From Solirubrobacter deserti (lineage in GTDB: Bacteria > Actinomycetota > Thermoleophilia > Solirubrobacterales > Solirubrobacteraceae), in the NCBI RefSeq assembly GCF_027587175.1, contig NZ_JAPCID010000042.1, positions 1 through 64,000 on the forward strand: 64,000 bases of DNA, read 5' to 3'. The notes under the pieces were generated by a model. It searched no databases and was not told the DNA's origin. It saw only the letters and a list, made by a program, of their open reading frames with translations. Position 1 is the first letter of the stretch. Each line of letters starts with the position of its first letter. Made by a program: the position numbers and the translations under genes. Positions 61,765 through 64,000 of this stretch are shown here, piece by piece.

Positions 61765-62215
61765 GCTCTACGTCGCGCTGCTGCACATGCCGGGCGCGTT
61801 CGTCTATGCGGGCACGCAGGCCTCGAGCGTCGCCGAGGCGGTGGCAGCGTTCGGCGACGAGGTGCTCGGGATCGAGTGGCTGCAGACGTTCGACTCGCTG
61901 CCGGCGCGCGGGCAGGAGAACGAAGCGGTGCAGGCGGTGCTCGCCGGGTTGCTCGACGCGCCGGTCGTGTTCGTCGAAGGCTACGACGAGGACGAGGCCG
62001 GCGATCCGTTGGACGGGATGCGCGCGCACCTGGACCACTGGGTCGACGAGGCGGCCGAGCGCTTCGGCGAGTTCTCGGTCGGCGCGTACGGCTTCGTGCT
62101 GGAGATGCAGCTGGGCGACGAGGTCGAGCTGGGCTGGGCCTACGGCGGCGCGCTCACGCCCGGGGCGGCGGAGCTGTTCGCCCGTGCCGCCGATATGGCA
62201 CGGTTCCAGTCATGA
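61757..62215 (+). CDS. Hypothetical protein
   Basis: A 152-residue acidic protein with no recognised family. It begins [24 protein letters not shown] and has a mixed alpha/beta pattern ending [16 protein letters not shown] start eight bases inside ispF, ATGA overlap with the cupin gene, so it is coupled to both. Confidence 0.7.
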   Translation: MPELYVALLHMPGAFVYAGTQASSVAEAVAAFGDEVLGIEWLQTFDSLPARGQENEAVQAVLAGLLDAPVVFVEGYDEDEAGDPLDGMRAHLDHWVDEAAERFGEFSVGAYGFVLEMQLGDEVELGWAYGGALTPGAAELFARAADMARFQS

Positions 62216-62574
62216 GCTACGACATCCATCTCGACGACAAGTTCGGGCAGTCGACGTTCATCGACGTCGCGGCCGAGGCCGCGGCGCACGAGCCCTGGTT
62301 CAACCAGACGCTCACGACCGTCAATGACAGCGTCGTGCGCCTCGGCGTGCTCGACGGCGACTTCCACTGGCACAAGCACGAGGTCGAGGACGAGTTCTTC
62401 CTCGTGCTCGAGGGGAAGCTGCTGATCGATATCGAGGGCGCCGACACGGTGACGCTCGAGCCGCACCAGGGCTACACGGTGCCGCGTGGAGTCGTGCACC
62501 GCACGCGCGCGCCGGAGGGTCGGACCGTGATCGTCATGGTCGAGCCCGCCGGGGTGCAGCCGACCGGGGACTGA
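62212..62574 (+). CDS. Cupin-domain protein
   Basis: A 120-residue single cupin. Motif 1 is F-H-W-H-K-H-E-V-E-D-E-F-F-L-V-L-E-G (three His and a Glu for metal) and motif 2 P-H-Q-G-Y-T-V-P-R-G-V-V-H-R-T. It could be a sugar or small-molecule isomerase/dioxygenase. ATGA overlap with the preceding gene. Confidence 0.88.
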   Translation: MSYDIHLDDKFGQSTFIDVAAEAAAHEPWFNQTLTTVNDSVVRLGVLDGDFHWHKHEVEDEFFLVLEGKLLIDIEGADTVTLEPHQGYTVPRGVVHRTRAPEGRTVIVMVEPAGVQPTGD

Positions 62575-62576
62575 GC

Positions 62577-63842
62577 TTGGACGCGGCCGCCGTTGAAGCG
62601 CTCGCGCCGGACGCGGCTTCGGTCGCGGCGGCGCGCAAGCTCGCGCGGCCGGCGCCGTGGAGCGAGACGGGCTTCAACGCGCGCGCGGTCTGGGGGTCCT
62701 GCCGCGGGAGCGGCGCGCGGCCGTACGAGGTGGCGGTCGACCTGGACGGGCCGGCGTACAGGTGCTCCTGCCCGAGCCGGAAGATCCCCTGCAAGCACGC
62801 GCTGGCGTTGCTGCTGCTGCGCGCGGACGGTGCGGTGGCGGAGGGCTCGCCGCCGGCCCGGGTCACGGAGTGGCTCGACGGTCGTGCGCGGCGCGTGCCG
62901 CGGGAGCCGGGCGAGCCGATCCGCGACCCCGAGGCGGCTGCGCGGCGCGCCGCCGAGCGCGAGGCGCGGGTCGCGGGCGGCGTCGAGGACCTGCGGTTGT
63001 GGCTGCGCGACGCGGTGCGCGGCGGGCTCGGCGCGCCGCGGCTGCGCGGCTGGGACGAGTGGGACGCGTTCGCGGCGCGGATGGTGGACGCGCAGGCGCC
63101 GGGCGCGGCGTCGCGGTTGCGCTCGCTCGGGAACGTCGCGGCGATGCGGCCCGACGACTGGCCCGAGCGGCTGCTGTCGGGCATGGCGATGCTGCACCTG
63201 CTGTGCGAGGCCTACGCGCGCGAGACCGAGGGGCCGCTGCGCGACGAGGTCCGCACGCTGCTGGGCTGGAACGCGTCGCGGGAGGAGGTGCTGAGCGGGC
63301 CGCGCGTGCAGGACGAGTGGTCGGTGCTGGCGCGCGTCGTGATCGAGCAGGAGCGCCTGCGCGTCCAGCGGACGTGGCTGTGGGGGCACGACCACGAGCG
63401 CGCGGCGTTGATCCTGGACTTCGCGCCCACCGGCGGGTCCTTGGCGCCGCGGCCGCCGGCGGGGCGAAGCTTCGAAGCCGCGCTGGCGTTCTACCCGGGC
63501 GCGACGCCGCTGCGTGCGCTGCTGGAGGAGCCGGGCCGGCTGCGCGACGCGCCGGGGTTCTTCGGCGTGGGCGGCGTCGAGGCGGCGTTGGGCGCGTGCG
63601 CGGGGGCGGTCGCGGCAAACCCGTGGCTCGACGAGCACCCGATCGCGCTGGCGCGTGCGGTCGCGGACGTTGATGTGGTGAGCGCGGAGGACGGGTCGCT
63701 GCCGCTGCGCGGACCGATGCGCGCGCGGTGGCGGCTGCTGGCGTTGAGCGGCGGGCGGCCGGTGTCCGTGTTCGGGATGTGGAACGGCGAGGCGCTGAAC
63801 CCGCTCGCGGTCGGGGACGGCGAGCGCACGGTGGCGCTGTGA
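62577..63842 (+). CDS. SWIM zinc-finger protein
   Basis: A 421-residue protein with a SWIM motif C-S-C-P-S-R-K-I-P-C-K-H (CxC...CxH, about 63-74). The rest is helical, Arg/Ala-rich. SWIM proteins of this size often sit in clusters with DUF5691, MoxR and VWA genes; the next gene, whose first codons are in the window, is in the right place for such a partner. TTG start two bases after the cupin stop. Confidence 0.85.
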   Translation: MDAAAVEALAPDAASVAAARKLARPAPWSETGFNARAVWGSCRGSGARPYEVAVDLDGPAYRCSCPSRKIPCKHALALLLLRADGAVAEGSPPARVTEWLDGRARRVPREPGEPIRDPEAAARRAAEREARVAGGVEDLRLWLRDAVRGGLGAPRLRGWDEWDAFAARMVDAQAPGAASRLRSLGNVAAMRPDDWPERLLSGMAMLHLLCEAYARETEGPLRDEVRTLLGWNASREEVLSGPRVQDEWSVLARVVIEQERLRVQRTWLWGHDHERAALILDFAPTGGSLAPRPPAGRSFEAALAFYPGATPLRALLEEPGRLRDAPGFFGVGGVEAALGACAGAVAANPWLDEHPIALARAVADVDVVSAEDGSLPLRGPMRARWRLLALSGGRPVSVFGMWNGEALNPLAVGDGERTVAL

Positions 63843-63879
63843 GGGCGCGCGGCGTCGCCGGGGCCGGCACGGCTCGTTC

Positions 63880-64000
63880 GAGTGCCGGCCGCGTGGTGGC
63901 CGCGGGGGCGACGCTGGCGGCGCGCGGAATGAGCGCCGGCCGCGTGGTGGATGCGGCGGCGCGACCGGCGGCGAGCGAATGAGCGCCGACCGCCTGGTGG
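63880..64000. repeat. Imperfect tandem repeats, duplicated gene start
   Basis: A 20-bp block GAGYGCCGRCCGCSTGGTGG occurs at 63880-63899, 63931-63950 and 63981-64000, about 50 bp apart. The second and third are each preceded by AT, giving two candidate starts M-S-A-G-R-V-V (63929) and M-S-A-D-R-L-V (63979). The first runs only 17 codons to a TGA at 63980-63982. Confidence 0.7.
63979..64000 (+). CDS. Start of a further gene (partial)
   Basis: ATG then S-A-D-R-L-V, cut by the window edge. Its position after a SWIM gene suggests a DUF5691-type partner, but only seven codons are visible. Confidence 0.4.

Overview
The window is very GC-rich, densely packed bacterial chromosome. Coding strands have G/C in nearly every third codon position, GTG and TTG starts are common, many starts overlap the previous stop (GTGA or ATGA), and many genes have a TANNNT -10 box 5-9 nt before the start codon, as in leaderless actinobacterial transcripts. 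The gene set (CarD, DisA, RadA, ClpC with UVR motif, a SARP regulator, class III adenylate cyclases, a D-glucuronyl C5-epimerase-like protein, and a secreted protein with the R-P-S-P-x-x-V-V-A...L-G-G-T N-terminus) fits an actinobacterium of the class Thermoleophilia (Solirubrobacter/Conexibacter type). This is an inference; no rRNA or tRNA gene is visible to confirm it.

Layout. 1-3.7 kb: an AlkA-type glycosylase meets, tail to tail, a thiamine-precursor ABC transporter operon (thiZXY-like) headed by a TPP riboswitch. 3.7-9.9 kb: an NTF2-like protein, an Rv1264-type adenylate cyclase, a minus-strand TetR-MoxR-VWA-HAD operon, and a divergent YceI/FMN-reductase operon with two copies of a TetR-type operator between them. 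9.9-16 kb: a soluble globin-coupled chemoreceptor, a Get3/ArsA ATPase operon with a small protein and a membrane protein carrying an octapeptide repeat, a C5-epimerase-like secreted protein and a lipoprotein. 16-24 kb: a Ca2+/H+ antiporter, a TetR-DUF4386 pair with a clear operator, an acyl-CoA dehydrogenase, a SIMPL protein, and a hydroxyacyl-CoA dehydrogenase/enoyl-CoA hydratase fusion coupled to a sirtuin. 24-36 kb: a three-domain cell-wall hydrolase, Lys/Ala-rich coiled-coil proteins, SCP2, a MerR-type adenylate cyclase, tilS-hpt-ftsH, and a divergent Lrp-EamA pair. 36-45 kb: a folate operon (folP-folB-folK) interrupted by TetR-MMPL, then coaX, an ankyrin protein, dus, greA and lysS. 45-52.6 kb: clpC, a TPR protein, and a divergent beta-lactamase-fold/penicillin-acylase pair. 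53-56.6 kb: a large AfsR-like SARP regulator with its own candidate binding site. 56.6-64 kb: radA, disA, carD, ispD, hisJ-type phosphatase, ispF, two small proteins, a SWIM zinc-finger protein and the first codons of another gene.

Most of the core (thiamine salvage, folate, pantothenate, MEP isoprenoid steps, tRNA modification, proteolysis, DNA repair and c-di-AMP synthesis) is housekeeping. The features most worth following are an REP-like long hairpin element present twice (about 16.1 and 42.0 kb), the SARP autoregulatory site, the Get3-like operon, the TetR-MoxR-VWA operon, the atypical HCDH-ECH fusion, the many overlapping convergent gene ends, and the duplicated gene start at the right edge. 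No CRISPR array, insertion sequence, prophage or recognised defence island is visible.
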